DNA of 64,000 nucleotides, taken from Sesamum alatum. Taxonomy: Eukaryota > Streptophyta > Magnoliopsida > Lamiales > Pedaliaceae. Under the pieces are notes generated by a model that saw only the letters and a list, made by a program, of their open reading frames with translations, was not told where the DNA came from and made no database searches. Both the position numbers and the translations under genes were made by a program. Location of the stretch: positions 3,100,001-3,164,000 of the forward strand of contig JACGWO010000007.1 in the NCBI GenBank assembly GCA_034509735.1, read 5' to 3'. This document shows, one piece after another, positions 10,901 through 24,200 of the stretch; the stretch's first letter is position 1, and the number at the start of each line of letters is the position of its first letter.

Positions 10901-13900
10901 GTTTGGCCTTGTGTTTGAATTAGCCAAATAACTGATGGCTGTTGATGATACGCAGCATCAAGGGTCACAAGCTATTGATGGTAACAAATACTGTTCTTTT
11001 GAGTATAAATCAGGCATGGGTAATGGGAAAAATGCTTCATCGTCAGATCAGGAAAGCCCGTAAGTCTTGTTTTACTTGATGACCAAGGATATGTGGTTTT
11101 CTAGTATTGCTCGCGCAGAATGTGAACTTTTTGTTTCTGCTAAACAGTGTCTATACTTTATATACCAGTGTCATCATATGTCGTTAACAATTAGCAAGCT
11201 AGAGATAGCGTCATAGTAATGTCAAATCAACCACTCTGGTTGGCTTTTATGAAAAATATAATTGAGATTTAGAAAGTTGGAAATGTCCTCCTGTGTTTTG
11301 TCTGCATCTTATTGGCTTTGATGATGTCTTTAGTTCTGTCATTTCTCTTCCTTGTCTATCTAGATTCCCTTCTTATCATGATTGGTTGGTGAACAGAATC
11401 ATAATACAAGAATAGTAAGAGTAAATAATATATTTTCAAATTGATGTTTGCATTTATATGCTACTTTAATGTTCCTTAACTTAATGGTATCCTTGTAGTC
11501 TGCCTCAAGTTAAATTGCTCCTGCAATTAAATTTTCTTGCCATCTTATTTCATTATAGATGGATGACAACCATTTCTAGTGACTTTAGCACTGTTTCAGG
11601 TTTATTAATACCTTACTATTATAGTCATCTAATTGCATTGCTCAGAAACTTAATGCATATTTCCATCAACATTGCTGATCTCTTGACTTTGCTTGGTCAA
11701 TATTTTTGCTTCAGGTTGAGTGCCGCAGAAGATGAAGGCAATGCTCGTCGAAGTTTGGTGCGCAGAACGACGATTGGAAACGGTCTTCCCTGATTACCTC
11801 CTTGTCCTATGTGGACTTCCTCTAACCTTGCTGAAATTTTATTACCAATTTTCATGTGGCAGGTCCTCCCGAATCTGTTTACGACTGGACAAAGGAAATG
11901 GATACAGACTTCACTAATCAGAATTCTGACAATCAGGCATTTTCTAGAAAGTATTGGCGCCTGCTTCAGTGCCAAAATGGTATGCTGATGTTCCTATTTT
12001 AAGTTAGTTTTTTGGTATGAAGATTTTAGCTGTTGACAATAGGATATGTGGCATTTATCTTGGTTAATCTTTTCTCTTTCTTCTTTTCTTTTTGCTGTAT
12101 GCGTGTGTGAATTTATAGGGCTTCGGATTTTTGAGGAGCTCCTTGAAGTGGATTTTCTTGTAAGGACATTTGAATCGTTTTCTCTGTACGTGCCTAAATG
12201 AGATAGCAAAACATTGGATGTTTTAGGGTTTATTTCTCTTATTTGATTAATGAAGCCAAAGAGCTGTAGTAGAGCAATGAAAGCTGTTGGGGTAGTTGAG
12301 GCTACCTGTGAAGAAATATTTGAGCTGGTAATGAGCATGGATGGAACACGATGCGAGTAAGTTCCTTTATCTGGGCTTAACATTTACTTGAAAATTCACC
12401 ATTATTTGCTTTTTGTTATTTTTTGAAAAGATAAAGTAGTTTTTTCCCTTCCACATATGAATAGACTATTATGAGTATCCAAACCTCGTATTCATCTTGA
12501 ATCAACCAGACTGCTCACACGTGCATTTGAAGGCTTGCTGACTAGTGATGGCGAATTGCTTGTTGATAAATCAAATGCGTTTAATTGTAAATTGGCTATT
12601 GAGAGCCCGATAGCAAAATAGAAGGATAAAGCCAAGAAATATATGAGGTTCATGGTTAAGTACGTTTTAGTGTTCAGTAAGGTGAACTCATAGTCCTGTC
12701 ATTTAGATGGGTGAGCTTTTTGAGTGACAAAGCACTCTGAGGAAGAACTTTCTGCATTAAACTTCAAGGATATTTTGCCAATGGAAATAAAACTATATTC
12801 TTTTCAGAGTCTGAATATCTTTGTATGCTTAAGTGGACTTCTTTTTCGCTCTTGAGTCACTAATATCTTGACAAAGTCTTTGTCACAGCCTGTGGAGAAC
12901 TGAATCATGTTTTCTGTGAATAAAAAAAAAATTATAACAAACTTCTCGCGAGTTCAAATTTGTCATACAATGTACTTTAGAATCACAGTCTTTGTAGTAG
13001 ACATTTGACAAAACTCTCATTTGTGCAGGTGGGATTGCAGTTTCCAGTATGGTAGCTTAGTTGAAGAAGTAGATGGGCATACTGCTATACTCTACCACAA
13101 GCTTCAACTAGACTGGTTCCCAATGTAAAGTGTCCTTGTCATAACTTTCTCTCTTTCTTTCTTTACTTTTTCTATATTTACCTTTTCTCCATGCTCTTCT
13201 TTCACCAATGATGAGATTGCAATTGCCATTATTATTAGACTAAGGGGACAATGGTAGACTTTGTTCTGGATGGCATTATAGGTGTATGATCTTTTTTATC
13301 ACTGTTGTAATTTTTTTTGTTTTGCACTGTGTCTATATTAAGGTTCTCTGTGTTAGCAGTAATGTGTCAAATAGGCTTCAAATTATTCTCTTGCTCCATG
13401 TGCAAAATAGAATCACCACAGAAGATTGAGTCCGTGCTTATATCCCCTTTGTATTTGACATTCTTTTGCTGATATAATTGATTTCTCTCATAATCTCTCT
13501 TGTTTTTACTGTAACGCTACTTTTTCTGGTGTTGGGTCTAAATTAAGTTTACTTACAAAATTAACTTCTTTGTGCCATCACCGCAGTCCAGATCTAGTCT
13601 TTAAAAGGCATTCCATTTGAGTGTTGTTATATGTTTGCTTTCTGGTCACCAGGGGAGTTACCTTCACTCTATAGTGTAACATTACAGGTTAGTATGGCCT
13701 CGTGACCTCTGCTATATACGCTATTGGCGTCGAAATGATGATGGAAGTTATGGTAATTGTTTGAGGGTTCCTTGTTTATTTCCTTAGCTTTTAGTTTCTC
13801 TGATGTATGACTATCCTTGTTTTATCCATGTTATTGTGCAGTTGTGTTATTTCGTTCAAGGGAGCATGCAAATTGTATTCGACAACCGGGTTTTGTGCGA

Positions 13901-16900
13901 GCCCATATTGAGAGTAAATATCAGCTGAGCTTTTGCTCAACAAATTTCCTGCATATTTATTTTTCAAGATCAGCTATGAGAGAAATAGATTTTATGTTAT
14001 TTAATGATCTTACTTTGTATGTCCTTGCCATATTAAAAGTCCCAATTTATGCCTGATTTCAGGTGGAGGATTTAATATATCCCCTCTAAAGCCTCGTTAT
14101 GGGAGGCCCAGAACACAGGTCCAACATCTTATGCAGATTGATCTAAAAGGGTGGGGAGTGGGTTATATTTCGTCATTTCAGCACCACTGTCTTCTTAAGA
14201 TGTTAAATTGTGTTGCTGGTGAGATCTTATAGTTTGATTTATACTTCTTGCAGTAAATTAGGATTTCCATGGTTTTTTTTCCATATGGATTGCGTCATGT
14301 TCATCTCAATTGACTAGTGGTACTGATATGGTCCTGTTGTTAGTAGCTAAGGGTAAAAGGGTTGCGGTTCCTGGGCCTCTTACATCCCTGGTTCAGGTCC
14401 TCAAGGTATCTGATTATAACACCTTCTGAGGTAAACAGGCAAAAAAATATGTTTTAGAAGTCTTATCCAAGACCATGTTAGTCCCTTATGTCTCTAGCAT
14501 ATTTTCAGTAAGACTGGATGCCAATCTCCTCTGGAGACTTTTCATGGGTGTGGTTTGCCCATTTTCTGTTTCTTACTTTGTGTTGTGCAAATTTAACTTT
14601 CTTCCTTACTGGTGTTCTAAAATTGACCTCAGAAAATCATTTAGTCGTTTGTGCTTCTCCTCTCGTAGGCTAAGTTTAGTGCTACCAAGCTATGGTTTGC
14701 AAGTTATTTACTAAATAATTTGCTTGCTACTCGGAGAATAGCTGTTGCCAGGATAACATGCAAAGCAATCAATTCAATCTTGGGAATAGTTATTAATCTA
14801 ACGTTTCTCCAGATCAATTTCACCAAAAACAAATTATGGCCATCTGGCCAGAAAAAAGGGCAGTCGGGGTCATCCTTTTCAGCTCATTTCATGTCGTCAA
14901 GTTTAAGCAGGAGTGTTTCCTAAAATTTCTTCCGCTTCAGTCCTAGAAATGCCTTGTTCCAAGGAGAGGTAGATCAACCCTCCACCTCTTCTAGAATTTA
15001 TACCACCATCAAAATATAGTTCACTCCAGCCTCTTTCAGATCCATCCGTTCCAAACAGCAGTTGCTACAGTCTCTTCTCTTACAACTGTCAATGCCATGA
15101 CATCTCCACCCAACTCTTCTCCACCCAATGATCTAACTATTGCCACCTCTGTCCCAGCCTTCTAATGGCACCACAGCAACCTTTTCTATCTTCATTTTGC
15201 CCTCGTCTGCCTAACTGCATCGTCAATGGAAGTCAGAGAATTGATTGGTCATAATTCTGCATTTTTAATGGTATGGAGTTTTTATTGAGTGTAGTTGACG
15301 GAGAATTTAATACTTGCCGTGATATTTCATGTAATGTGAAGTTTGCTTCTTGGCTTTTGTTTGATGCTGAAACTATTATTATGTACTGGGTGGTGGGATT
15401 ACAGTGGCTAGGTGGTGGATTTTCCATAGACAATTCCTACCTATGGGTTCTACGCCTGCCTCCGATCACAGAAACTGGAATTTGTGTTTCACTTACTGTC
15501 AGCAGAAGTGATGAATTATCCATTATTGGCAATAGTGCCTTGGAGTCAGAATAGCCTTCCGGGAGATAACGTATAGAATCCACAACAAGATGATGGACAC
15601 TGATATGATATTCATCGCTGTTGAATTCTGGATCTATTCTCTCAAGTAAAAGTTGCAGTGTCAATTTAGCGTTGTTCGCAATGTGGATGAATGTTTTCAG
15701 GTTTATACTGTCACAGGATTAAGGGAGTACTTTTCTCAAACTGATGAAAGGACCGCGGCTCCTAGAATTCCTGTTATGGTGAATATGACATCAATATCCA
15801 CTTCCTCAAAGAAGAATCAGAAACTCCAGTCATCTTCCGCTCATCACCGCACCCCTTCTCTTGATCAAATACATGCAGCAAATAGGAATGCTGTTTTGCT
15901 GGATGAGTACTCTGATGAGGATGAAGATTTTCAGGGTGCTGATCAAGAGGTCGGTTTTATACTTTTTCTTCAATAATGCCTTTAAGGTTTATACTAAGAG
16001 TTGTTGTCTCTAATCTGAAAGCATTTGCAGGTTTCTCCAACTGCCATTGAGGCTGAAGATAAAAAGATCGGTGGGTAATGTCTCTAAATATTTCATGCAT
16101 TTATTTTATATAGAATCTTATCTTCTGTTATAGAGCATAGCTTGAGATCCTCTGTTCATATTCAAGCCTCTGAAGAAGAACCTCAAGACGAAATTGATGA
16201 GTCCATTTTCTCGGGTAACCTTCGCCGTGATGACCATGATAACGGGCGTAATTGTTGGACATTAGCTGATGGGAACAACTTCAGAATTCGTAGTAAGAAT
16301 TTCTGCTTTGACAAATCAAAGGTATTTAATCCTGCTTGGTTAGAGCAGATACACAAGGATAGCATTTTAGAGAGCCTAAATTTGCTCGATTAATTCTTAC
16401 ATAATTGCCGCACATATGTTTGAAGATTCCTGGTGGTAAACATCTATTGAATCTTGTTGCCGTAGACTGGTTCAAAGATACAAAACGAATGGATCATGTT
16501 GCCAAGCGTAGCGGTTGTGCAGCACAAGTATGTTTTTCCTAATGTTGACTTTGTTTCTTTAAGTTAATGTGCTTTCTGTTTGTTTGTTTGTTTTTTTGGT
16601 CCTATTGTACACATTTTTCAGAATTAATCATTACATTTTGATTAGTTTCTAGTTGTTTCATAATAATCTTCTTTGTGTTTTCTTCTTAGGTTGCATCAGA
16701 TAAAGGATATTTCTCTGTTGTTTTTAATCTGCAAGTGAGTTGATTACATGGCTGATTTCATTTCTAGATACTTTATACGGTAGCCTGAAGATTGATAAAA
16801 TTTGCATTGTTCTAGGTACCTGGATCGACACACTACAGCATGGTTTTCTATTTTGTAGCTAAGAGATTAGTACCAGGATCTCTCTTGCAGCGGTTTGTTG

Positions 16901-18396
16901 ATGGGGATGATGAGTTTCGCAATAGTAGACTCAAGCTTATTCCATCAGTACCAAAGGTATCTAGATTAAACTTCCCAAAATCAGGCAATGAAATAATCCC
17001 TCCCCTTACAAACTATGACCAATTGTAGTTGAGCAGAGAGGAGAATTTCTTAATGTTCCTCCTTAGATCTTCTTAGTAGGTTTCCCTGGAAGATTCTTCA
17101 GAGAATCTCTTTGTACTTTTCTGTGGCCTATCCATAAATCTACATAAATTTCTCGGGTTTAATGTAATTGATCTACCCAAAAACTGACATGATAATTCCC
17201 TACAGAGATAACCATTATATTCCTTTGTCTTGTCAACTTATATCCTGTTTTGAGTTTGACAAGTTAATTACAATGATCAATCGTATAGGGCTCTTGGATT
17301 GTACGCCAGAGTGTTGGAAGCACCCCTTGTTTACTAGGAAAAGCAGTTGATTGCAACTATATCCGTGGTCTCAATTACTTGGAAGTAAGACTATATGTTG
17401 TGTTCATTTCGCATCCAATATGCTTATACTTGCTTAGATCAACAGTCATATTAGCTGCCTACTTTAACTAAGATCATCATATTTTTCCTTGGGTGTTCCT
17501 TTCTGTAGATAGACGTCGATATTGGTTCTTCCACTGTGGCAAAATGGAGTGCTGGGCCTTGTAATTGGCGTGATTACGACACTTGTTGTTGAGATGGCTT
17601 TTCTTGTACAGGTACTCGTCTCTTAACTGATGATTTATCATCATTTATTAAATAAATCTAAACTGTACCAAGAAAAGAAAAAGAAAAAAGTTATCCAATC
17701 TAGAATTTGATAAGTTCATTCAGGTCAGACTTTTGGGTTTTTAATTCATCTTCAATATTCTTGTGGACTTATATGTAATCTTGGAAGGGAATATAAAGAA
17801 TACAAACAACAATATTATAAATAAATGTCTTTCGTAAGTGCCGACATGCTGACATTCAAGTGGTAACATTATGTGATGCGTGTGCTTATGGACGACCACC
17901 AGCATGTTGAATAAACTCCCAAATGCCCTTCTTGGATACTTACAATTACAGTGGTGATATCTATTGATGCGTAGTGAAGTGAGCGTTAGAGACATTCCTC
18001 AGGAAATAGATGCAACTTAACGTTTTTAGTAAGAAAATCTTAAGTTGGAGAGAAGGACGACATCTTCTAGGTACTGGCATATTCAGGACATACAAATATT
18101 ACAGAAATATCGTTGCCGATATTTAATTTACTTGCAAATGTGCGGCATTATGATGTGAACTTCACAAGACCTCCATGTTAGTGCTTCAAAATAATCTTTA
18201 TAGTTTTTCAGCTTGATGTTGATGGAAAACTCTTACTCATCAGTTGCTTAAGAAATGCTTTTAACTTGTTTCATCTCTTCAGGCTACCGCGACCGAAGAA
18301 TTGCCAGAGCGGCTAATTGGTGCTGTCCGAATTTCTCATATTGAATTATCGTCAGCAATAGTGCCGGAGATGGAGACAGATGATACTTCAAGTTGA
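7943..18396 (+). CDS. EDR2: EDR2 (enhanced disease resistance 2)-type PH-START-DUF1336 protein, 22 coding exons, frameshifted near the end
   Basis: The start gives MSNSKVVYEGWMVRYGRRKI, the EDR2 PH domain; START and the EDR2_C (DUF1336) domain follow. In Arabidopsis EDR2 binds PI4P and negatively regulates cell death and salicylate-dependent defence. Exons: 7943-8086, 8425-8499, 9628-9681, 10740-10805, 10956-11059, 11715-11782, 11863-11979, 12119-12159, 12256-12356, 13029-13124, 13688-13752, 13842-13913, 14063-14218, 15717-15949, 16031-16070, 16134-16321, 16426-16527, 16690-16734, 16816-16956, 17289-17384, 17509-17611, 18283-18396. Every junction keeps frame except inside the 21st, where an AAAA run (17541-17544) has one base more than the conserved reading ...STVANGVLG needs. 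As written the protein stops at TGA 17590-17592 (about 695 residues). With the base ignored it would be 739 residues and end at TGA 18394-18396. Everything else looks intact, so a sequencing or assembly error is as likely as a real mutation. Confidence 0.93.
10553..10581. repeat. C-rich hexanucleotide microsatellite (about 4 copies of CCCCCG) in an EDR2 intron
   Basis: The run contains at least four C-blocks of three to five bases separated by single G bases. The complementary strand therefore has four G-runs suitable for a G-quadruplex. It lies in the intron before the fourth coding exon. Confidence 0.85.
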
Positions 18397-18699
18397 GTGG
18401 AATCAGGACCACTCTCAAAGTTGTCAATAACACAGGCAATATTATTGTTCAAATGTACATGGTGCCTTCATTCTTTTTGTATTTCCTTTCTCTCCATATT
18501 ATGTGGAGAGATGATTTTTCCTGAAATCGATTTCAATGCAGTAAAATGCAGGTATTTGTTCTTTACTCGTTTCAGTTAATGCACTGCTAACATCATACGT
18601 CCTGCGTAAATCCAGCAACTTATATTCTTAAACTCTCTTTGATAGGCAAAGCACATTACAAGATTACAGTAAACCACTCCCTGTAGAAAAATAACAGGA

Positions 18700-20208
18700 C
18701 TATTTGCTTATAAGCTCGATCAACGCCTTCAAAGAAGCTCCAGAACTCGACGGATAGCCAGCCTCAAACATGCCTCTCAAGGTAATAGCTCGATCATGAA
18801 CATCTCCATCGCTCATCACCACCTCAATTCCTCTTATTATATCACACTTCTTCACCATTTTTGCTAGATCATCTCCACTCGCAACCATGTGCCCCACTTT
18901 CAGATGCCTAACCACCAATTTAGCATTATAGAATTGGTCTCCCCGGATAGGCCAGGCCAGAATTGGGATCCCACGCCCAATTGCCTCTACCGTCGAATTC
19001 CACCCACAGTGCGACAGAAATCCTCCCGTCGAAGGGTGACCCAATATGAGCAATTGGGGCGCCCATCCCTTTATAATTAGCCCTCTGTTCCCAACTTTTT
19101 CTTGCAAACCTTGGGGATAGTAGCCTTCTTCTCTAGCAATGGATCCGGGTTTGCCACCAAAGAAGTTGGCGGGCGGCCCGGGCCTTCCGGACCCGGGTTG
19201 GATCACCCATATAAATGGCCATTTTGACTCCCCCAATGCATCTGCTAATTCATCGTACTCTTCTAAGGTTGGTCCAACCTCACTGCCAAATGACACGTAA
19301 ATGACGGACCGAGTTGGCTTTGAGTCCAACCACTGGATAACCTCATTCTCCGTGTAGTTCGATTCACGGTTGGGTCTGCTATCCCGATCATGGAGAACCA
19401 AACTGGTTGATTTCCAGTATTTCTCCGGCAACAATGGCCCGACGCCGAAAACGGGTTTCTGGATTTGACCCGTTAGGTACTCGAGAAATGGGCCTTCCAG
19501 ATCATCGCACGTGTTGATTAACAGTGCGGTTGAACCCTCCGCCTCATCCATCCAACGTGGGGGCTGTCCTGGTGGAGGAGGGCCGAAGTTCATCCCTCCG
19601 GGCGGTCCGGGTTTACCACCGCCATGATGGCGCTCCGCCCCCCTGTGATCCCGCCTTTTAAGATCTGAATAACTGAGGGCCACGCTTTCGGGCAACCCGG
19701 ATAGTGTTCGGATCTCATCAGGCACCATATCATATACATGGGCTCTCCACGCGGCATACTCCATAGCAGTAGAACAAGCACCAGAAGTGAAGAAGGAGAC
19801 AATGGGTACATTGGCTCTCTTGAAAATGTCTTTGCTCCAGCTCATCATGACGTCCATCACCACACATCCGGGTGGCGGAGCATTCTCGTACCTCTCCGAG
19901 AGGAAGGACTCAATCCCAAGCCCCAGCTCCCGATGATGATGAACTGGCTTGGGCCCAGGTGGCCCGCCGGTTCCGGCCCCTTTAGGCATATCCGGAGGTG
20001 GTAAAGGTGAATAAGACGCAGGAATCTCGAGCACTTCAACCAAAGGGTGGTGACGGAGATCGGAAGGAATGGATGAGGAAAGATGAGAAGGGATGATCAA
20101 AAGGGATCTGCAGTTGTAAGAAGACAAGTGTTTGCAGAGCTCGACGCAGGGGAAGAGGTGGCCCTGGCCGAAAAATGGGAGCACCAAGATATCAGTAATG
20201 GCTTCCAT
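18700..20208 (-). CDS. Plant UDP-glycosyltransferase (GT1, PSPG box), intronless
   Basis: 502 residues. It transfers a sugar from a UDP-sugar to a small acceptor (hormone, flavonoid or other specialised metabolite; acceptor unknown) in the cytosol. Visible: N-terminal GQGHLFP with catalytic His17, a probable partner Asp119 (VVMDV), and a complete 44-residue PSPG box from W382 to Q425 with HCGWNS at 400-405. The final Gln favours UDP-glucose. Most plant UGTs are 450-490 residues; here extra Gly/Pro-rich segments sit at about residues 76-88, 188-217 and 339-356 (PPGP, GGGKPGPPGG, GRPGPP). One long exon with no frame damage suggests a working gene. The subfamily is not assigned. It converges on EDR2, with stops about 300 bp apart. 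Confidence 0.95.
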   Translation of the reverse strand: MEAITDILVLPFFGQGHLFPCVELCKHLSSYNCRSLLIIPSHLSSSIPSDLRHHPLVEVLEIPASYSPLPPPDMPKGAGTGGPPGPKPVHHHRELGLGIESFLSERYENAPPPGCVVMDVMMSWSKDIFKRANVPIVSFFTSGACSTAMEYAAWRAHVYDMVPDEIRTLSGLPESVALSYSDLKRRDHRGAERHHGGGKPGPPGGMNFGPPPPGQPPRWMDEAEGSTALLINTCDDLEGPFLEYLTGQIQKPVFGVGPLLPEKYWKSTSLVLHDRDSRPNRESNYTENEVIQWLDSKPTRSVIYVSFGSEVGPTLEEYDELADALGESKWPFIWVIQPGSGRPGPPANFFGGKPGSIAREEGYYPQGLQEKVGNRGLIIKGWAPQLLILGHPSTGGFLSHCGWNSTVEAIGRGIPILAWPIRGDQFYNAKLVVRHLKVGHMVASGDDLAKMVKKCDIIRGIEVVMSDGDVHDRAITLRGMFEAGYPSSSGASLKALIELISK

Positions 20209-20270
20209 CTATTCTGTCTTACTTCCCCCTCCTATTAGTAGTATCCTTGAGTATTCTTCACTGCTAATAA

Positions 20271-20280
20271 CAATATATAG
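20271..20280 (-). promoter_or_regulatory. Probable TATA box of the UGT gene
   Basis: On the minus strand the motif reads ctatatattg, about 63 bp upstream of the UGT start codon. This places transcription start near 20245 with a short leader. No other TATA-like word is better placed. Confidence 0.5.
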
Positions 20281-20581
20281 TCAGACTGAGAGCTAGTATA
20301 TGATATATAGCAAGAGAGAGGTGAAGAAGAAAGAGTAGAATTACAAATGAAATAGTAGAGACTTGGTTGAGAAGGAAAGCATTGGGATGGGAGAAAGGTT
20401 TGACCAAGTGAGTATTGATGGAAAGGAAGTTGGGGGGGAATGAGTGCAGTAGAAGGATGAAGTAACAACAATCATGGAGATGGAGATGGTAGTAATAGCG
20501 CGTTTGAATAGTTTTATGGATAGGGAGGTGGAGGTCGGCTGCTTGCTTCTACTCGTAATAAGCATTATTAATGAGGAGTAA

Positions 20582-20838
20582 AAAACGTGTTGTACTGACT
20601 TCTATTATCAATTAATGTCAAATTCATATTTAAATCATCTTAATTGCTACTAAGATTTTATTGTTGATGTCAATTTAATATCATAAGTTTATTTACTAAT
20701 ACAATATTCAGGTTTTTTCATAATTGTCAAAGTAGTTTATACGTGTCTATTAAATACTTTATGGTGATGAATATATTCTTAGTTATAACTTTCAAATATT
20801 TGTCTACTTTATCATGACATATTTCAGATTAAAAATTA
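20582..20838. other. AT-rich spacer
   Basis: Distal promoter side of the UGT gene. No element or ORF is recognised before the MITE. Confidence 0.4.
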
Positions 20839-21121
20839 GAGATAATTATATTTACACCCCATAATCTATAGTATGTTTTTCCAAAAATTATCTTTGTTTT
20901 TTAAATAATTACACATACACCCACTAGAATGTAAGCATCATTTACATAAATCATCTCTATTTTTTTAGAAAATTGCATTTACACTCCTCAAAAGTTTCGA
21001 CATTATTACACAAACTACTCCTATTTTTTTGCTATCAAATGTGGTTTCTGTAATTATGCAAAAGGTAAGGATGATTTGTGTAAATAGATTTTATGTCAGA
21101 GGGTGTAAATATAATTATCTC
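20839..21121. mobile_element. MULE-like MITE, 283 bp
   Basis: Perfect 21-bp terminal inverted repeats open with GAGATAATTATATTTAC. An exact 9-bp target duplication TAAAAATTA (20830-20838 and 21122-21130) flanks them. It lies about 150 bp beyond the LPA3 stop codon. A diverged relative in inverted orientation begins at about 63880. Non-coding. Confidence 0.85.
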
Positions 21122-21278
21122 TAAAAATTATAGAATTTCAGTGATTAGCGTACAGTACAAGAAAAATAACAAGTGACCATTGATTTTATTCTACTAAATC
21201 TGATTTAGGTAAAAAAAAATTCCATTTACATCAAAGAAGCCTATGGCCCTGAGGCCCTGTGTACTATGATACACAAAT

Positions 21279-24200
21279 TCATGCAGATGGAAGAATATCG
21301 AGGGCAACTTCCTTGAGCGATGGCATATCTTCCTGCTCATGCACACTGTAATATTTGTTTCTCAGTTTTCTAAGTACTTTCCAGGGTCCAGGGTAGCACC
21401 TGTTTCAAGTTTCAACCAACAATTGTTGTGATATATTCTCATTTCTAACACTAACATCAGTTAGTTAAGCATGTAATGTAATAATTAACACAACCTGAAG
21501 AGGACGCCTCCGTTTCGGCCTTTGAAGTTGTGAATGTAATACACAGTCTCCATCTTAGGTAGAAATGTCTGCGAAAGTGCTGCCAGTTTTGGGTAGAAAA
21601 ATGCTGGGTAGTCTTTGACCTTATTGTCATGGACAAAAAACTTCATTCTTAGCTTCTCAAAACAAGATTAAGACACATGAAAGCCTATATTACACTGCCC
21701 TTTCATACGATTTAGTGTAATTACACGTAAATTCCCTATGATTTGAAAAATTACATTTAGTTATCCTAAGGTTTGTTTTTATCTAATAAATACACCCATT
21801 TGTAAGTTACAATTCACCGAATTTGTCGATATTAGCAAAAGAGTTGAATGAAAATTTATATTTACCTCTGATTGACTTCATACGGACTTATTGTGAGTCA
21901 AATAAATCTTTTTTCTACCAAACTACTCTTATACATCTTCATATGCTAATGCTAAAGAGTATTTTGGTCCGAACATATTTGTTTGACCTGTAAGTGACTA
22001 ATAAACAAATCGGGAGTAAATACAAACTTTTGTCCAACTTTTTTGCTAATATTAGCATATTTGGTGAGTTTTAACTAACAAAGATGTGTATTTATTAAAC
22101 AGAAACAAACCTTAAGAGTACTAGATATAATTTCTCAAATCATATAGGATCTACATGTAATTATACCAAACCACGTGGAAAGACAATGTAATTATCCCTT
22201 TTTCTTATGTAATAAGTAGAAGAATTTTATTTCCATTAAAACTCATGGGGACATTGCCTGACTTGATCACCACAACCTCACCAACACAGTAAGAATTAGA
22301 CCTCATGGCTTATGTAGAATAGAGGAAAAACTTTTACTTTTTCTAACGGTAAGTATAAATAGAGAAAGGATACAGCCAGATCTGATTCTGTCAAGTTCAC
22401 CGTTGAATATAATCAGTTTGCGTGAAGTGTTCACCACAGCTTCTTTATAGAGTTCTTCCACCACAAGCATCTCTGTGTGGCAAACAAGAATCAGACAACC
22501 ATGAACTAGTAGTTCTTACAGGGAAGAAACACATTCATGACGAAATCAGATCAAGAGACAGAAGGTACCGTTAACGTTAAAATATGGGTAGCCGACTAGG
22601 AAAAGTTCGTCTTCTGCCTTCACTCGATCTGTCATTTTAACCTTCGACACAAAACCAAAATCCTCAAAGAATGATGGTTTTGTTAAATAGTCCAGTTTCA
22701 AAGAAGATCCTCCGAAAGCTGATTTTCTTGCAAATGTGACTTCACTGGCCTCAGGGAAAAACTGCAATGTTCAGACAAGATTAGTATGAAATGCCGTGTG
22801 ATTGGTGTATGGTTCAGCAGTCTAATCACACAGACATATCAAAGAAACTGCTCTACATTATATTACTGGACAGTTTCTAATTTCTAGTCCATGATTTTGT
22901 CCTTTCAAGAAAATTTAGGCAAATGTTGTCCTCTACTGGGGAAATTCTAAACCAAACCAGATTTGACTAGACCTGAATCAATTATATGGCAGGTGTAATA
23001 CACTTGTCGTTGTGAGTAGTATACAGTTCAAAAAAATTGACCAATCACATAGCAAGACTAAGCACAATGCCTGATGCAAATCCTCTTAACCTTTTCCTCA
23101 TTATTGAAGCAAGTAAAAGCATTACGGGACATTTAAAGCAAATCCTCCTCCGTACTAGGAACAACCATGACCTCGACAAACATGTTACTCAGACAGTATT
23201 AGACACCAAAATTTTGTTATAGGAACATTTGAAAAGTTGAGGACATACTATTCTAGTCCGTGTGTATTTCTCTGGACGGACGACTAGGTCACAGAACTCG
23301 CGAATCAGTTGCATGCTTCCTGTCATTTCTATACCACCTTCACCATCACCTGATACAAAACAGGAAAATTTTCCAGTCAAACAACATTGTAAGGACAGCT
23401 TTTGAAGGTAGTTAGGCATGAGGTAAGAAGAGAAACCAGTGTATGTGGAGATCACCTGGCACAGAGTCCAATCCAGCGGTAGGAAACTCAATTTCCTGCT
23501 CACAAATTCTGAGAATTTTGAATATTACATTATGTGTTTGTTTCTTCTGTCGTTAACGGAAAGAAAAGGTGAAAGCGGAAAAGATGAGAATCGACTCACC
23601 ATCAGCTGCCTGTCGTCCTTTATCGCCAATTCAGTTGCTTCTTTAGCCTGTTTATCATCAAAAGCCCCTGATATTAATTATAGAAATTCAATGTGATCAC
23701 AGGTTAATCAGAACAGGCTAAAATTTTTAGTTTGATTCATCAATAGTTATATTTTCGACTACAATGATGCGCGTCATCACAGCAAATGAAACACGGGTGC
23801 AACGTGACAAAAGCTACGGATGAGTTGAAGTTGTGTAGAGTTCTGTACAGAAAGTTCATAGCAATATTCATCTTCAAGAACCTTGATATATAGATCAGGA
23901 TAGAGTCCATGAGTACTTTCTGTCCTTTGATTTATTTTCTGAAATTAACTAAAGAAGATTTGCTGAAGTGAACTACAGAGAATTTTGATCATCCTGCTGG
24001 ACAAAGAACCACAAATAGCTCCATGTACTGTTGAAAAATGTCTGTAAGAACTTCACATTATTTCTACAAGATTACATAGAGTTGGATCACCCTGATCAAA
24101 TCTATTTCAGTAATCATCAGCTAAGAGTAACAATGTTGGATTGGAATGGGGTCTAGTCCTGAAAAAGATATGCCCATAAGGACTTAAATGCCAAATTCTG

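Noticed and set aside
14700..15660. Several open frames of 65-95 codons in the long EDR2 intron, including CT-rich text at about 15000-15200 that might be a retroelement piece
   Set aside because: None shows a recognised domain or codon pattern. The frames lie within an intron bounded by good splice sites that join conserved EDR2 protein.
20235..20565. Open frames upstream of the UGT on the same strand
   Set aside because: Low-complexity Ser/Thr/Leu text across the TATA box and leader; no homology.
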